Assembly: GCA_002399265.1 (NCBI GenBank)
Contig: DHDG01000039.1
Location: 141,683-168,602, forward strand
Source of the DNA: Firmicutes bacterium UBA4882
GTDB taxonomy: Bacteria > Bacillota > UBA4882
Reading direction: 5' to 3'
Length of the DNA stretch: 26,920 bases
This document shows, piece after piece, positions 1 through 7,527 of this stretch. The notes under the pieces are model-generated. The model saw only the letters and a program-made list of their open reading frames with translations, was not told the DNA's origin and did no database searches. The position numbers and the translations under genes were made by a program. The stretch's first letter is position 1. Each line of letters begins with the position of its first letter.

Positions 1-176
1 CCAACCTCTACTTTAACACCACGGTTTTTATTTAGCAACCCGGCAAAACCGGTGTTGGCACTGGTGCCACTCTTCACTACTCCATCAATCTCAGTTGCGG
101 CTAAACTCGCGATTAAACCAACAACTTCATTGGCAATGCGTACGCTGCCGACTGCATCCCGACGCATTTCAGCCAT
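1..176 (-). CDS. Asp23/Gls24 family envelope stress protein (partial, N-terminus)
   Basis: The first 58 codons are visible; the gene runs off the left edge. The product starts MAEMRRDAVGSVRIANEVVG and continues with a stretch rich in small residues (LIASLAATEIDGV), which is the typical opening of Asp23/Gls24 proteins such as B. subtilis YqhY. Family members are small soluble proteins linked to envelope stress or, for YqhY, to acetyl-CoA carboxylase control. The ATG at 174-176 is preceded by a strong ribosome binding site, AGGAGGTG. In B. subtilis yqhY also lies downstream of spoIIIAH but with accB and accC in between; here no acc gene intervenes. The family call is from the N-terminal pattern only. 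Confidence 0.8.
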   Translation of the reverse strand, partial: MAEMRRDAVGSVRIANEVVGLIASLAATEIDGVVKSGTSANTGFAGLLNKNRGVKVEV

Positions 177-209
177 AAAAACACCTCCTGAACTCAATAG
201 AACCATGAC

Positions 210-237
210 TTATTATTACCGTCTTGATTACAGTTAA
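210..237 (-). promoter_or_regulatory. Weak candidate promoter for the Asp23-family gene
   Basis: On the minus strand TTAACT (232-237) is followed after 16 bp by TAATAA (210-215), about 35 bp before the start codon. Both hexamers are imperfect vegetative promoter elements. It would let a housekeeping stress gene be expressed apart from the sporulation operon before it. There is no clear terminator after spoIIIAH, so read-through is also possible. Confidence 0.25.
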
Positions 238-270
238 GTTTTATTCACCAGAGATGAGAATAATCCCTTT

Positions 271-870
271 TTAATCGGAAGGTCTTTTTTCGTAAATGCG
301 GATCCCTTCGCCAGGAATTCCGGTGATGCGCGTGATTATTCCGGCAATGTCTGAGACTTCTGCATCCTTTAGACTATTTTGCCCGACAAGTACGGTGGCG
401 TTGCGATCCTGCAACAGCACAATCACCGGCTGATAACCGCGTGCTCTGAGGATTCCTTCCAATTCGTCTTCCAGCGCGGTTAGTCTGGTCAGGCGCCACA
501 ATTCCTGCTGGGCGGCATTTTTCAAATCACTGGCGCTTTCCGGATCCTCGGAAATATTCGCAAACAATTCCTGTTTGCGGCTGCGGCTTTTTTCACGCTC
601 AAAGCGCAGGTCAGCAAAGATATCGACGCCGCTTTTCTGATTACCGTTTTGGGTGCTGCTTTGAGCACTGCTTTGGGCGGCAATATCCGCGGTCAGAGCT
701 GATAGAGCATCAGTACCCCTCTCCCCCTGGCCCGCCATCCGATCCTCCCCGCGGTCCTCCCCGCGGTCCTCCACCTGAGTGGCTCCCGGAAAAAGCGCCA
801 GTATTAACAAGGCGGTCACGAGTAAACCAACCAGCAGCAAGCCAACGGCATTAAAGCCGGTGAATTTCAC
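271..870 (-). CDS. spoIIIAH: SpoIIIAH, stage III sporulation ring protein
   Basis: SpoIIIAH is the mother-cell membrane protein that pairs with forespore SpoIIQ across the intermembrane space and forms a ring related to YscJ/FliF. The product (199 aa) has one N-terminal membrane helix (about residues 8-28), a low-complexity acidic and Gln/Ser-rich linker, and a C-terminal ring-building domain (about 95-199) with charged helices and a QPVIVLLQDRNATVLV-like core. I chose the GTG at 870 because AGAGGTGA lies about 6 bp before it; another GTG at 879 would place the start inside that site. It is the last gene of the spoIIIA operon and follows spoIIIAG with essentially no gap. The linker holds a short in-frame tandem repeat. 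Confidence 0.9.
   Translation of the reverse strand: MKFTGFNAVGLLLVGLLVTALLILALFPGATQVEDRGEDRGEDRMAGQGERGTDALSALTADIAAQSSAQSSTQNGNQKSGVDIFADLRFEREKSRSRKQELFANISEDPESASDLKNAAQQELWRLTRLTALEDELEGILRARGYQPVIVLLQDRNATVLVGQNSLKDAEVSDIAGIITRITGIPGEGIRIYEKRPSD
739..774 (-). repeat. 12-bp tandem repeat inside spoIIIAH
   Basis: Three 12-bp units, forward-strand form GCGGTCCTCCCC with the first unit diverged, encode the peptide repeat GEDRGEDR in the linker after the membrane helix of SpoIIIAH. The unit is a multiple of three, so changes in copy number keep the frame. Confidence 0.75.
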
Positions 871-871
871 A

Positions 872-1504
872 TTAGTCACCTCTTTCGCGCGCCAGTACCT
901 CTACGCGGTAGAGCGGTATATTTAACAGAGCGGCGGTTGCCTTTGCCAAAGCCAGACGTACCTCATGGTTGTTAGCCCCGTCGGCAATAACAACGGCACC
1001 TGATATTTGCGGCCCCATCTGTCCGATTATTACCGGAGATTCCTGTCCTTTCGAATCCCGCTCCATGACAAGCTCATGCGACAAAGCTTCTTCTTCCGTA
1101 ACTCTGCTCAAGCCATCCTGCCCCTGTTCCTGAGTTGTGCGGCGTTCGGTCCTGTTGTTCGTACCGTAACGGATTTCTCCCTGACTGCTAATGCTGATGT
1201 CAACCGCCACATTCCCTGCCCCGGCGATGCTCCTTAGCAAGACAGCCAACTGCCGCTCCAGAGTATCTTCCTCCCCCGGCACGCTGACAGGATCATATAC
1301 TGCGCTGCCAGGTGCATCGACGAGTTGGGCAGGCTGCGGAGCGGCCTGCTCACTCTGACGCGGCCAAATCAGAAACACAATGCCAATAGCAAGGACAGCC
1401 ACCAGTACTTTGACGATGGAAATGTCCGTCTTTTTTAGCAGCACCTGCAACCCAGCAGGCCATTTTAGGTTTTGAGTATCATTTTCCGCTGCCGGGAGTT
1501 TCAT
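872..1504 (-). CDS. spoIIIAG: SpoIIIAG, stage III sporulation ring protein
   Basis: SpoIIIAG forms a large ring in the intermembrane space between mother cell and forespore. The 210-residue product has a short cytoplasmic N-terminus, one membrane helix (about 32-50), a variable Pro/Ala linker and a ring-building-motif domain with the family-typical segment GAVVIADGANNHEVRLAL near the C-terminus. The start ATG at 1504 follows GGGGGGGATT and overlaps the end of spoIIIAF by 26 bp, which suggests translational coupling. Confidence 0.92.
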   Translation of the reverse strand: MKLPAAENDTQNLKWPAGLQVLLKKTDISIVKVLVAVLAIGIVFLIWPRQSEQAAPQPAQLVDAPGSAVYDPVSVPGEEDTLERQLAVLLRSIAGAGNVAVDISISSQGEIRYGTNNRTERRTTQEQGQDGLSRVTEEEALSHELVMERDSKGQESPVIIGQMGPQISGAVVIADGANNHEVRLALAKATAALLNIPLYRVEVLARERGD

Positions 1505-2048
1505 CGAACAATCCCCCCCTTACATTCGAGCTCGCATTCGCCCTAAAAATCGTAATCAACGCCGGATCCGCATCCAGTAGAGCCGCCACGGTCCTTCTGA
1601 TTCGGTCGGCAGCAACGTCATAGTCACTGGCCTGGCACTCGATTGTCAACGAAACGCCGTAAATTTGATCATAGCCGCCCATTTGTATCACCGCAGAAGC
1701 TGATGTGACTCCGTCGATCATCTGCGCTATTTCGCTAATGCGCTCTTCCAATTGTTGCTGCCCTTCACTCAGAAAAAGATTTTGGGATTGGCGTGCCAGA
1801 TCTTGACCGGCTGTGACAAGCTCAGCCGTATCGCTGGCTGCTGGCAGCATCACTTGCGGAAGCGTCGGAGCCTGTATTCCTTTAGTCACTAATGGCACTA
1901 GCGGACTAATGAGCGCCAACACCAAAAGAAGATTGATAACCATTCTGACGAATTTGCGCGTATCATCCGCAGGCATCAGGTTTTCGAGAAACCCTCCGAT
2001 TATGATAATAACGGTCACGGATTTCAGCCATTGTCTTAAAATATCCAT
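1479..2048 (-). CDS. spoIIIAF: SpoIIIAF, stage III sporulation protein
   Basis: This 189-residue protein has two N-terminal membrane helices (about 8-25 and 35-55), then a soluble domain resembling a ring-building motif. It is a component of the SpoIIIA-SpoIIQ channel complex acting in the mother-cell membrane that surrounds the forespore. Identification rests on the membrane layout (for example FLENLMPADDTRKFVRMVI between the two helices, a family hallmark) and on its fixed place between spoIIIAE and spoIIIAG. Confidence 0.9.
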   Translation of the reverse strand: MDILRQWLKSVTVIIIIGGFLENLMPADDTRKFVRMVINLLLVLALISPLVPLVTKGIQAPTLPQVMLPAASDTAELVTAGQDLARQSQNLFLSEGQQQLEERISEIAQMIDGVTSASAVIQMGGYDQIYGVSLTIECQASDYDVAADRIRRTVAALLDADPALITIFRANASSNVRGGLFDETPGSGK

Positions 2049-2073
2049 GCGTTTTCACCATTAGTACGGGCTG

Positions 2074-3297
2074 TCACCTGGCCATCACCGTCAGATTACT
2101 AAGCCCGGTCATAATACTCAATCCTACAAAAAACAGCAAACCGACTACGGCTACTGCGGCGAAGACCAGGGTCAGCGCATTTGCCATCGCTGTCAAAGCA
2201 TCTGCCAGCCGCGGCTCTCCCAGCGGCTGCAACAATGCTCCCACCAGGCGATAGAGCAGCGCTAACACAAAGATTTTCACTGCTGGAAAAGCGCAGATGA
2301 CGATCAGCCCGGCAACGCCGAAGACACTTAGGCTGTTTTTCAACAGCAGCGAGCACCCGGTAATCAGTTCCGCGGTATCGGAGAAAAATTTACCGACTAC
2401 CGGGATAAAAGAGCCGGAGACATACTTAGCGGCCCGGATAGTCAGTCCGTCAGCCACTGACGCCACCAACCCCCGCACCGTGATCACTCCTGTAAAAATG
2501 CAGAGTCCCAAACCAAGGATGCTTGTCGCGGCTGTGCGCAGCAGACCCGCCATTTTGGAGAGCGGATATTTGTCAGATATTTGCCCGACCGCACCGACTA
2601 CGGCACTGAACAGCGCCAGCGGCAGGACGACTGTACAGACCAGGCGTGCCGTTAGGCCAATCATAGCCACCATCACCGGATGAATCATGGCCGCAGAACC
2701 GATCCCTCCGACTGCAGCCAGTAGCGTCACCATCATGGGCAGCATCGCATACATGAAATTCGACATCCGGTTTACAGCTTCAACAGCCGTCTGTTGGGCG
2801 AAGCCGAAGCCATGGATGCCCAAAACAAACAGAGTCAAAAAACAGACTGCGAAAGCCAGTTCTCCAGGGCTGCCCTCGCTGAGCTGGATATGTCGAAGTA
2901 CAACACACAGGACTGCCAGAACCACCATTTGCCCGATCAGGTTGGCATTTAGAACAATCTCCCGAAAGAGCTGCCGAAACAGCTGGGAAAACAAGTTCCC
3001 CCAATCAACGCCTTGCCCGGCGGCAAGCGCACGCAAATCAAATTCCGGAAACAGCGCCAAGGTCTCGCTGTCCAGGGTGGTCATAAAGTGATCCATCGCG
3101 CTCAGATCCAATGACCCAATTTGCGCATCCAACACGTCTTTCGGGTCGATTGACGCGGTCTCAGAACCCGGCGAGGCTGCCAACACTGTGCTGGTGGTCA
3201 GCGAGCACAAGACCGCCATTAACAAAAGGGTCACCCGCGCAAAGGGGCGTTTCTTTTGTGTCACAAGGGGACGGTTCTTTTGTGTCATTTTTATCAT
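2074..3297 (-). CDS. spoIIIAE: SpoIIIAE, multipass stage III sporulation protein
   Basis: SpoIIIAE is the large polytopic subunit of the SpoIIIA complex. The product is 407 aa: an N-terminal signal sequence (about 21-41, ending TSTVLAA), a periplasm-side helical region, then several hydrophobic helices from about 120 to the C-terminus, including a GLTIRAAKYVSGSFIPVVGK segment typical of the family. The ATG at 3297 overlaps the stop of spoIIIAD as ATGA and is preceded by TGAGG. The first 20 residues before the signal helix are unusual: they are encoded by two 24-bp direct repeats listed separately. An internal ATG at 3288 is an alternative start, but it would still include the repeats. Confidence 0.92.
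   Translation of the reverse strand: MIKMTQKNRPLVTQKKRPFARVTLLLMAVLCSLTTSTVLAASPGSETASIDPKDVLDAQIGSLDLSAMDHFMTTLDSETLALFPEFDLRALAAGQGVDWGNLFSQLFRQLFREIVLNANLIGQMVVLAVLCVVLRHIQLSEGSPGELAFAVCFLTLFVLGIHGFGFAQQTAVEAVNRMSNFMYAMLPMMVTLLAAVGGIGSAAMIHPVMVAMIGLTARLVCTVVLPLALFSAVVGAVGQISDKYPLSKMAGLLRTAATSILGLGLCIFTGVITVRGLVASVADGLTIRAAKYVSGSFIPVVGKFFSDTAELITGCSLLLKNSLSVFGVAGLIVICAFPAVKIFVLALLYRLVGALLQPLGEPRLADALTAMANALTLVFAAVAVVGLLFFVGLSIMTGLSNLTVMAR
3240..3287 (-). repeat. Two 24-bp direct repeats at the 5' end of spoIIIAE
   Basis: On the minus strand unit 1 (3264-3287) begins TGACACAAAAGAACCG and unit 2 (3240-3263) begins TGACACAAAAGAAACG; both end in CCCCTTG or CCCCTTTG. They match in all but a few positions. 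They are translated in frame as TQKNRPLV and TQKKRPFA, placed between the initiator codon and the signal helix of SpoIIIAE. The core resembles an interspersed repeat (GGGGACGGTTCTTTTGTGTCA) that I recall near REP-associated Y1 transposases in Firmicutes. That match is from memory, not a search. Confidence 0.75.
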
Positions 3298-3677
3298 AAC
3301 AACCTCAAAACGGTTTCAATGATCGCGCTTAGAATGGGGATTGCCATAAACATAATGAGCACTTTGGCGGCCATATCGATGCGAGTGGCGATCGAACCCT
3401 GGCCAGCATCCCGGCAGATTTGCGACGCAAAGCCCGCCAGGTATGCGACACCCAAAACCCGAAAAATTGTGTTCAAATAAACCGGATTAACGTTTGCGCG
3501 GCCAGCCAGTTGCTGAATCGTAAAAATGACCGCCGTCAGCTTCCCCAGCAGCAAGAAAAAAATAAGGGCACCAGCAACCAGGCCGATCTGTAGCGCAATT
3601 TCCGGCTTCTGTTCTTTTACCAGCAGGTATAGGAAGGTCCCTACCAGGCCGATTCCGATTATCTGCACCAGTTCCAT
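3294..3677 (-). CDS. spoIIIAD: SpoIIIAD, stage III sporulation membrane protein
   Basis: A small integral membrane protein of the SpoIIIA complex, with three to four hydrophobic helices and the family segments LVKEQKPEIAL and AGQGSIATRIDMAAKVLI. I chose the ATG at 3677, giving MELVQIIGIG and 127 aa, close to the family's usual length of about 130. An upstream start at 3704 would add nine residues and overlap spoIIIAC. The gene starts one base after the spoIIIAC stop and overlaps spoIIIAE by ATGA. No strong ribosome site is seen, in keeping with translational coupling. Confidence 0.9.
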   Translation of the reverse strand: MELVQIIGIGLVGTFLYLLVKEQKPEIALQIGLVAGALIFFLLLGKLTAVIFTIQQLAGRANVNPVYLNTIFRVLGVAYLAGFASQICRDAGQGSIATRIDMAAKVLIMFMAIPILSAIIETVLRLL

Positions 3678-3678
3678 G

Positions 3679-3879
3679 CTAAAACCCAAACACTCCGCGT
3701 ACATCCATAAACAATTTGCTTAATAGCTGTACCACCATGAGCAGGACTACCACAACTCCCGCCAACGTCAGCATTTGAGCCTGTTCATCCTTACCGGCTT
3801 GTTTCAGGACCATGTTCAGAATAGAAATCAGAATTCCGATCCCGGCAATCTTGAAAATCAGATTGACGTCTACCAGCAT
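3679..3879 (-). CDS. spoIIIAC: SpoIIIAC, stage III sporulation membrane protein
   Basis: A 66-residue protein with two membrane helices joined by a short polar loop (LKQAGKDEQAQM), the standard size and layout for SpoIIIAC. It is a membrane component of the mother-cell channel complex. The ATG at 3879 has GGAGGGG six bases upstream. It sits between spoIIIAB and spoIIIAD as in other spore formers. Confidence 0.92.
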   Translation of the reverse strand: MLVDVNLIFKIAGIGILISILNMVLKQAGKDEQAQMLTLAGVVVVLLMVVQLLSKLFMDVRGVFGF

Positions 3880-3945
3880 ATCAGCCCCTCCGTTCCTGAA
3901 AACGTCCCTTTAATGGCCTGGAGCATTGCACATAGAGCTGCACAC

Positions 3946-4461
3946 CTAGAGCAGTACCAAAACCAGAATTCCCCCGCCGGACAGTCCCAGGTAGAACCAT
4001 ACTTTGGCGGTGTGGCTGGCACTAACTTCCAGCTGCTCGATCCGGTGGCGGATTTGCTCCAACGCGAGCGTCAGATGTCGCTCCTGATCAGTCTTGTCAG
4101 TCAGGCCGAGCGCATTTCCAGCGTCTTTTAGCAGAATCAAATCGTCCTGGTCCAAGGGTAAAAAAGGTCCCCAGTGCGCCAAAGCCTGATTCCATGCCTC
4201 TCCGCCAGATAAGCCCTGCCCGGAGGACATTAAACCCGCAGCGGTGCCAAATATCTTAGCCACATATCCCGCGTTGTTTTCAGCTACCTTCACAAAAGCC
4301 TGCGGCAGCGGCGTATAAGAGTAGCTAATCTGCGAGCGCAGCATTTCCACCGCCTGAGCAAAACGCCCCAAAAGCCTGGGACGCTGGCGGTAATTATTCG
4401 CGATTAGTGAGCCGAGCCAGGCTGACGCTCCAATAACCATCATTGCCCCGACAATTTTCAT
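3946..4461 (-). CDS. spoIIIAB: SpoIIIAB, GspF-like stage III sporulation protein
   Basis: A 171-residue membrane protein with one helix at each end (about 4-20 and 153-171) and a helical cytoplasmic domain between them. It is related to the platform proteins of type II secretion and type IV pili (GspF/PilC) and probably works with the ATPase SpoIIIAA. The motif YRQRPRLLGRFAQAVEMLRS after the first helix and SYSYTPLPQAF are typical. Its ATG overlaps the stop of spoIIIAA. Confidence 0.92.
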   Translation of the reverse strand: MKIVGAMMVIGASAWLGSLIANNYRQRPRLLGRFAQAVEMLRSQISYSYTPLPQAFVKVAENNAGYVAKIFGTAAGLMSSGQGLSGGEAWNQALAHWGPFLPLDQDDLILLKDAGNALGLTDKTDQERHLTLALEQIRHRIEQLEVSASHTAKVWFYLGLSGGGILVLVLL

Positions 4462-5492
4462 TAATCCCCGCTCCCCGGCCGCGGCCGCAGCACAAATTTA
4501 TCATTGATCAGGCTGCCTAAATTCCGGTCAGTCAATTTTTCTACAGTGCCAATCCCTAAGGAACGTCCCAGAAAAATGTAGCGTTCAAAAACCTTCCACT
4601 CCATGAGCGCTGCCAGACCGGGCCGTCCGCGCAAATCCTCCGGGTCACTGCCATGCGCCGTTGTAAACAGCGATGCTCCAGCGCTGATCAGTTCTTCAAC
4701 CGCCTCAATATCTTTCCGGCCGCCAAGTTCATCTGTCGCAATTACCTGCGGAGACATTGATCGGATTAGCATCAAAATGCCTTCCGCTTTCGGGCAGCTA
4801 TCCAGGACGTCCGTTCGGAATCCAACATCCATTTGCGGAACACCGCCATAACAGGCGGCTACCTCGGACCGCTCATCCACCAGCCCGACTTTCACTCCCG
4901 GAAAACCCAGTTCAGCAATGCCGACACTGAATTGACGGACTAAATCCCGCAGCAGGGTTGTTTTTCCAGCACGCGGCGGCGAGACGATCAGCGTGTGCGC
5001 TGGTTTCCCGCCCACGACTATGTAGCGGGTGATTGGATCCGCCAATCCCTTGATCGCGCGGGCCAGACGATAATTTAAACCGGAAATATTGATCAAACGC
5101 ATAACCCGGCCGCTTTCCACAAGCGTTTTGCCGCACAGGCCAACCCGGTGTCCGCCCGGAAGGGTTATATAGCCACTGCGCAACTGCTCTTCCAGCGCAT
5201 AAGCGGAACCCTGACCCAGCAATTGCAGTGAACGGTCCAGATCTTCTCTGTCAGGAAGATAAGCTTGCGCTGGGCTTTGGCTGATTGTGCCCTGCGGAGT
5301 AATAAAAAAATCGCCATTCCCACCAATCGCCATTAACGGCCGCCCACAGCGTATGCGGATTTCCTCCAGTCCTGGCACCGATCCCGCCAGGACGGTAGCG
5401 CATTTTTCTCTCAGGGAGGGCGCTAAGAAAGGCTGGATCGCATCGCGAAAATCCGTCCTGCTCTTGCCTGCGCGGGTCACGTTCTGCGCCAA
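4461..5492 (-). CDS. spoIIIAA: SpoIIIAA, secretion-type ATPase
   Basis: SpoIIIAA is the cytoplasmic ATPase of the SpoIIIA complex, related to type II/IV secretion ATPases. The 343-residue product has the N-terminal domain with IRIRCGRPLM, a Walker A loop SPPRAGKTTLLRDL near residue 180, and an acidic Walker B-like segment VGLVDERSEVA. The loop begins with Ser where many homologues have Gly. A TTG at 5492 is used as the start: GGAGGGGGG precedes it at suitable spacing and there is no better in-frame start. It is first in the spoIIIA operon, behind a candidate sigma-E promoter. Confidence 0.92.
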   Translation of the reverse strand: MAQNVTRAGKSRTDFRDAIQPFLAPSLREKCATVLAGSVPGLEEIRIRCGRPLMAIGGNGDFFITPQGTISQSPAQAYLPDREDLDRSLQLLGQGSAYALEEQLRSGYITLPGGHRVGLCGKTLVESGRVMRLINISGLNYRLARAIKGLADPITRYIVVGGKPAHTLIVSPPRAGKTTLLRDLVRQFSVGIAELGFPGVKVGLVDERSEVAACYGGVPQMDVGFRTDVLDSCPKAEGILMLIRSMSPQVIATDELGGRKDIEAVEELISAGASLFTTAHGSDPEDLRGRPGLAALMEWKVFERYIFLGRSLGIGTVEKLTDRNLGSLINDKFVLRPRPGSGD

Positions 5493-5512
5493 CGCCAGTC
5501 CCCCCTCCGTTC

Positions 5513-5543
5513 ATCCATATGGACAATACCTCCCAAATATGCC
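5513..5543 (-). promoter_or_regulatory. Candidate sigma-E promoter of the spoIIIA operon
   Basis: On the minus strand GGCATATT (5536-5543) and CATATGGAT (5513-5521) are separated by 14 bp. This agrees with the sigma-E pattern of a GTCATATT-like -35 and a CATACAAT-like -10. It lies about 20 bp before the spoIIIAA start. The spoIIIA operon is sigma-E dependent in B. subtilis, so the position fits. No start site has been mapped here. Confidence 0.55.
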
Positions 5544-5586
5544 ACGAGCCGCAGGATGGGCAAGAGCTGCTTCCTTTTAACCGCAT

Positions 5587-5613
5587 AAAAAAAGGCCCCG
5601 CATTGGCAGGGCC
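5587..5613 (-). terminator. Rho-independent terminator after efp
   Basis: On the minus strand GGCCCTGC-CAAT-GCGGGGCC forms an 8-bp stem with one G-U pair, directly followed by seven T. It lies 36 bp after the efp stop and separates efp from the spoIIIA operon. Confidence 0.92.
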
Positions 5614-5648
5614 CAGTGGCTTCATTGTTTAGTGTCAAATGATCCGGT

Positions 5649-6212
5649 TTACTTCGAGGCGCGTTTCAGGTACTCTTTGCTACGTGTGTCAACAGCAATG
5701 ACATCACCGATGTTTATGAATAGAGGCACGTTCACAATTGCCCCGGTCTCAAGTGTGGCAGGTTTGGTGCCGCCAGCAGCCGTATCACCTTTTAATCCCG
5801 GATCAGTCTCCACTACTTCCAGTTCAACAGTATTGGGTAGCTGAATGCCGATGGCCTCTCCCTGATACATCTGCACCGAAATAGTCATGTTCTCTTTCAG
5901 GAATTTAACGGCATCACCCAGTTTTTCTTCAGGCAAAGCAATTTGGTCGTAAGACTCGGTATCCATAAAAGTGAACAGATTATCGGATGCATAGAGATAC
6001 TGCATATCACGTGTTTCAACCCTCGCTGGCGGTACTTTTTCGCCGGCGTTGAAGGTGCGTTCCACCACAAACCCGGTACGAACGTTACGGAGTTTGGTGC
6101 GGACAAAAGCAGCGCCTTTGCCAGGCTTGACATGCAGGAAGTCAACCACAGCATAAACATCGCCATCGAGTTCAATAGTCAAACCAGTACGTAAATCGTT
6201 TACGGAAATCAA
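5649..6212 (-). CDS. efp: Translation elongation factor P
   Basis: EF-P enters ribosomes stalled at polyproline stretches and helps form peptide bonds. The 187-residue product is normal length, with an N-terminal KOW-like domain followed by two OB folds. The loop HVKPGKGAAF carries Lys32, the residue modified in other EF-P proteins. I chose a TTG at 6212 because GGAGGGG lies 5 bp upstream and the protein then begins (M)ISVNDLRTG, as in the family; the longer open frame adds 20 unrelated residues. It is paired with the upstream M24 peptidase gene, a conserved Firmicute arrangement. Confidence 0.97.
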   Translation of the reverse strand: MISVNDLRTGLTIELDGDVYAVVDFLHVKPGKGAAFVRTKLRNVRTGFVVERTFNAGEKVPPARVETRDMQYLYASDNLFTFMDTESYDQIALPEEKLGDAVKFLKENMTISVQMYQGEAIGIQLPNTVELEVVETDPGLKGDTAAGGTKPATLETGAIVNVPLFINIGDVIAVDTRSKEYLKRASK

Positions 6213-6287
6213 TAAAACCCCTCCATTTGAACTGGAATTCCTAAGACTGGAGCTTACTATACAAAAATTCAATGAACAATATCAATA

Positions 6288-7352
6288 TTATAGTATCATC
6301 AAGTCTTTGGCAATGGTAGTCAAATTTGTGATGCCATTTTCAGTAACTGCCACGGTATCTTCAATGCGCACGCCGCCCCAGCCAGGAATGTAAATGCCGG
6401 GCTCCACCGTTATTACCATGCCAGCCTGTATCACAGCGTCTTCAGCTGGAGACAACCGCGGATTCTCATGAATAGCCAGACCGACACAATGTCCCAGACC
6501 ATGGCCGAATTGATCTCCGTGACCGGCTTCGGTGATGATGGTGCGCGCAAAACTGTCACCGACGCGTCCGGTAATGCCAGCTTTCAGTCCATCCAAGGCC
6601 GCCATTTGGGCCTGCAGAACGATATCATAGATGCGCCGCTGCTCAGCGGTAGCTGCCCCGACAACATAGGTCCTGGTCAGATCGCCGCAATACCCCTGAT
6701 AAACAGCTCCGCAGTCGATTGTCACAAAGTCGCCTTGCTCAACCATTTTGTCACTCGCAACCCCGTGCGGCAACGAAGACCGTTGGCCAGAAGCGATGAT
6801 AGTATCAAAGCCGGTTTTATCAGCGCCCAAGCGGCGCATCCAGGTCTCCAGTTCCAGCGCAATTGCCCGTTCCGATACACCCGGCTTAATCAGCGGAAGA
6901 GTTTTTTCCAAAGCCTGTTCGGTGATAGACTGGGCTTTGTGGATCAGTTCGATTTCACTCTGATCTTTTATCTGACGAATTCCTTCCACAATACCCTTCA
7001 ACGGCACCAAAACCTCGGCACCCAAAGCTTCCCGCAGATAATTATACCCATCAAACACTAAATAATCCGATTCAAAAGCCACGCGCCGCAGCTTCATACC
7101 GCCGATTAGATCTACGAGCGGCTGTAAGGACGTCCCGCCGGCGCTCTTGACAATTTTAAAAGCCGGCGCTTGTGCGGTGGCCTGCTCTATATAGCGAAAA
7201 TCAGTAACCAGAAGCGCTTGATCGGATGTGACCAGCAGATTGGCTGCAGAGCCGGTAAAGCCGCTCAGATAGCGCCTGTTGTTGGGCTCCATGATAATCG
7301 CCCCGTCAACTTTAGCTTCTGCCATTCTTTGCCTCATCTTTGTAAGTCTCAT
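6288..7352 (-). CDS. M24 family aminopeptidase (Xaa-Pro type, YqhT-like)
   Basis: A cytoplasmic metallopeptidase of the M24B group, expected to remove N-terminal residues before proline. It has an N-terminal creatinase-like domain (DGAIIMEPNNRRYLSGFTGS) and a C-terminal pita-bread domain with all metal ligands in order: two Asp in TIDCGAVYQGYCGDLTR, a His in GHGLGHCVGLAIHE, and Glu in VEPGIYIPG and GGVRIEDT. Length is 354 aa from the ATG at 7352, which has AAAGGGTGG upstream; a GTG at 7364 is also possible. It lies 75 bp before efp, as B. subtilis yqhT does. Confidence 0.93.
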   Translation of the reverse strand: MRLTKMRQRMAEAKVDGAIIMEPNNRRYLSGFTGSAANLLVTSDQALLVTDFRYIEQATAQAPAFKIVKSAGGTSLQPLVDLIGGMKLRRVAFESDYLVFDGYNYLREALGAEVLVPLKGIVEGIRQIKDQSEIELIHKAQSITEQALEKTLPLIKPGVSERAIALELETWMRRLGADKTGFDTIIASGQRSSLPHGVASDKMVEQGDFVTIDCGAVYQGYCGDLTRTYVVGAATAEQRRIYDIVLQAQMAALDGLKAGITGRVGDSFARTIITEAGHGDQFGHGLGHCVGLAIHENPRLSPAEDAVIQAGMVITVEPGIYIPGWGGVRIEDTVAVTENGITNLTTIAKDLMIL

Positions 7353-7503
7353 AATCTCTTCCACCCTTTCACCGAAAACTTAAATCGCGAACTCAATTAC
7401 ACATTACACGAGCCGTTCATAATGAAGACCAGCATCGACCTGTTAATTTCCACAGACTGCTGCCATATTCCTTCACTCTTAACGCACGGCTTGTGTCTTG
7501 ATG

Positions 7504-7527
7504 AAAAAAGAGGACTTTTCAGTCCTC
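7504..7527 (-). terminator. Rho-independent terminator ending the pilM-pilX block
   Basis: On the minus strand GAGGACT-GAAA-AGTCCTC is a perfect 7-bp stem followed by six T. The upstream arm overlaps the last codons of the PilX-like gene and the TGA stop falls at the loop, so the ribosome ends inside the terminator. About 150 bp then precede the M24 peptidase gene; I see no clear promoter there. Confidence 0.92.

Noticed and set aside
7353..7503. Very short minus-strand open frame (about 19 codons) before the M24 peptidase gene
   Set aside because: No ribosome binding site at suitable spacing and no known family; too short to support.
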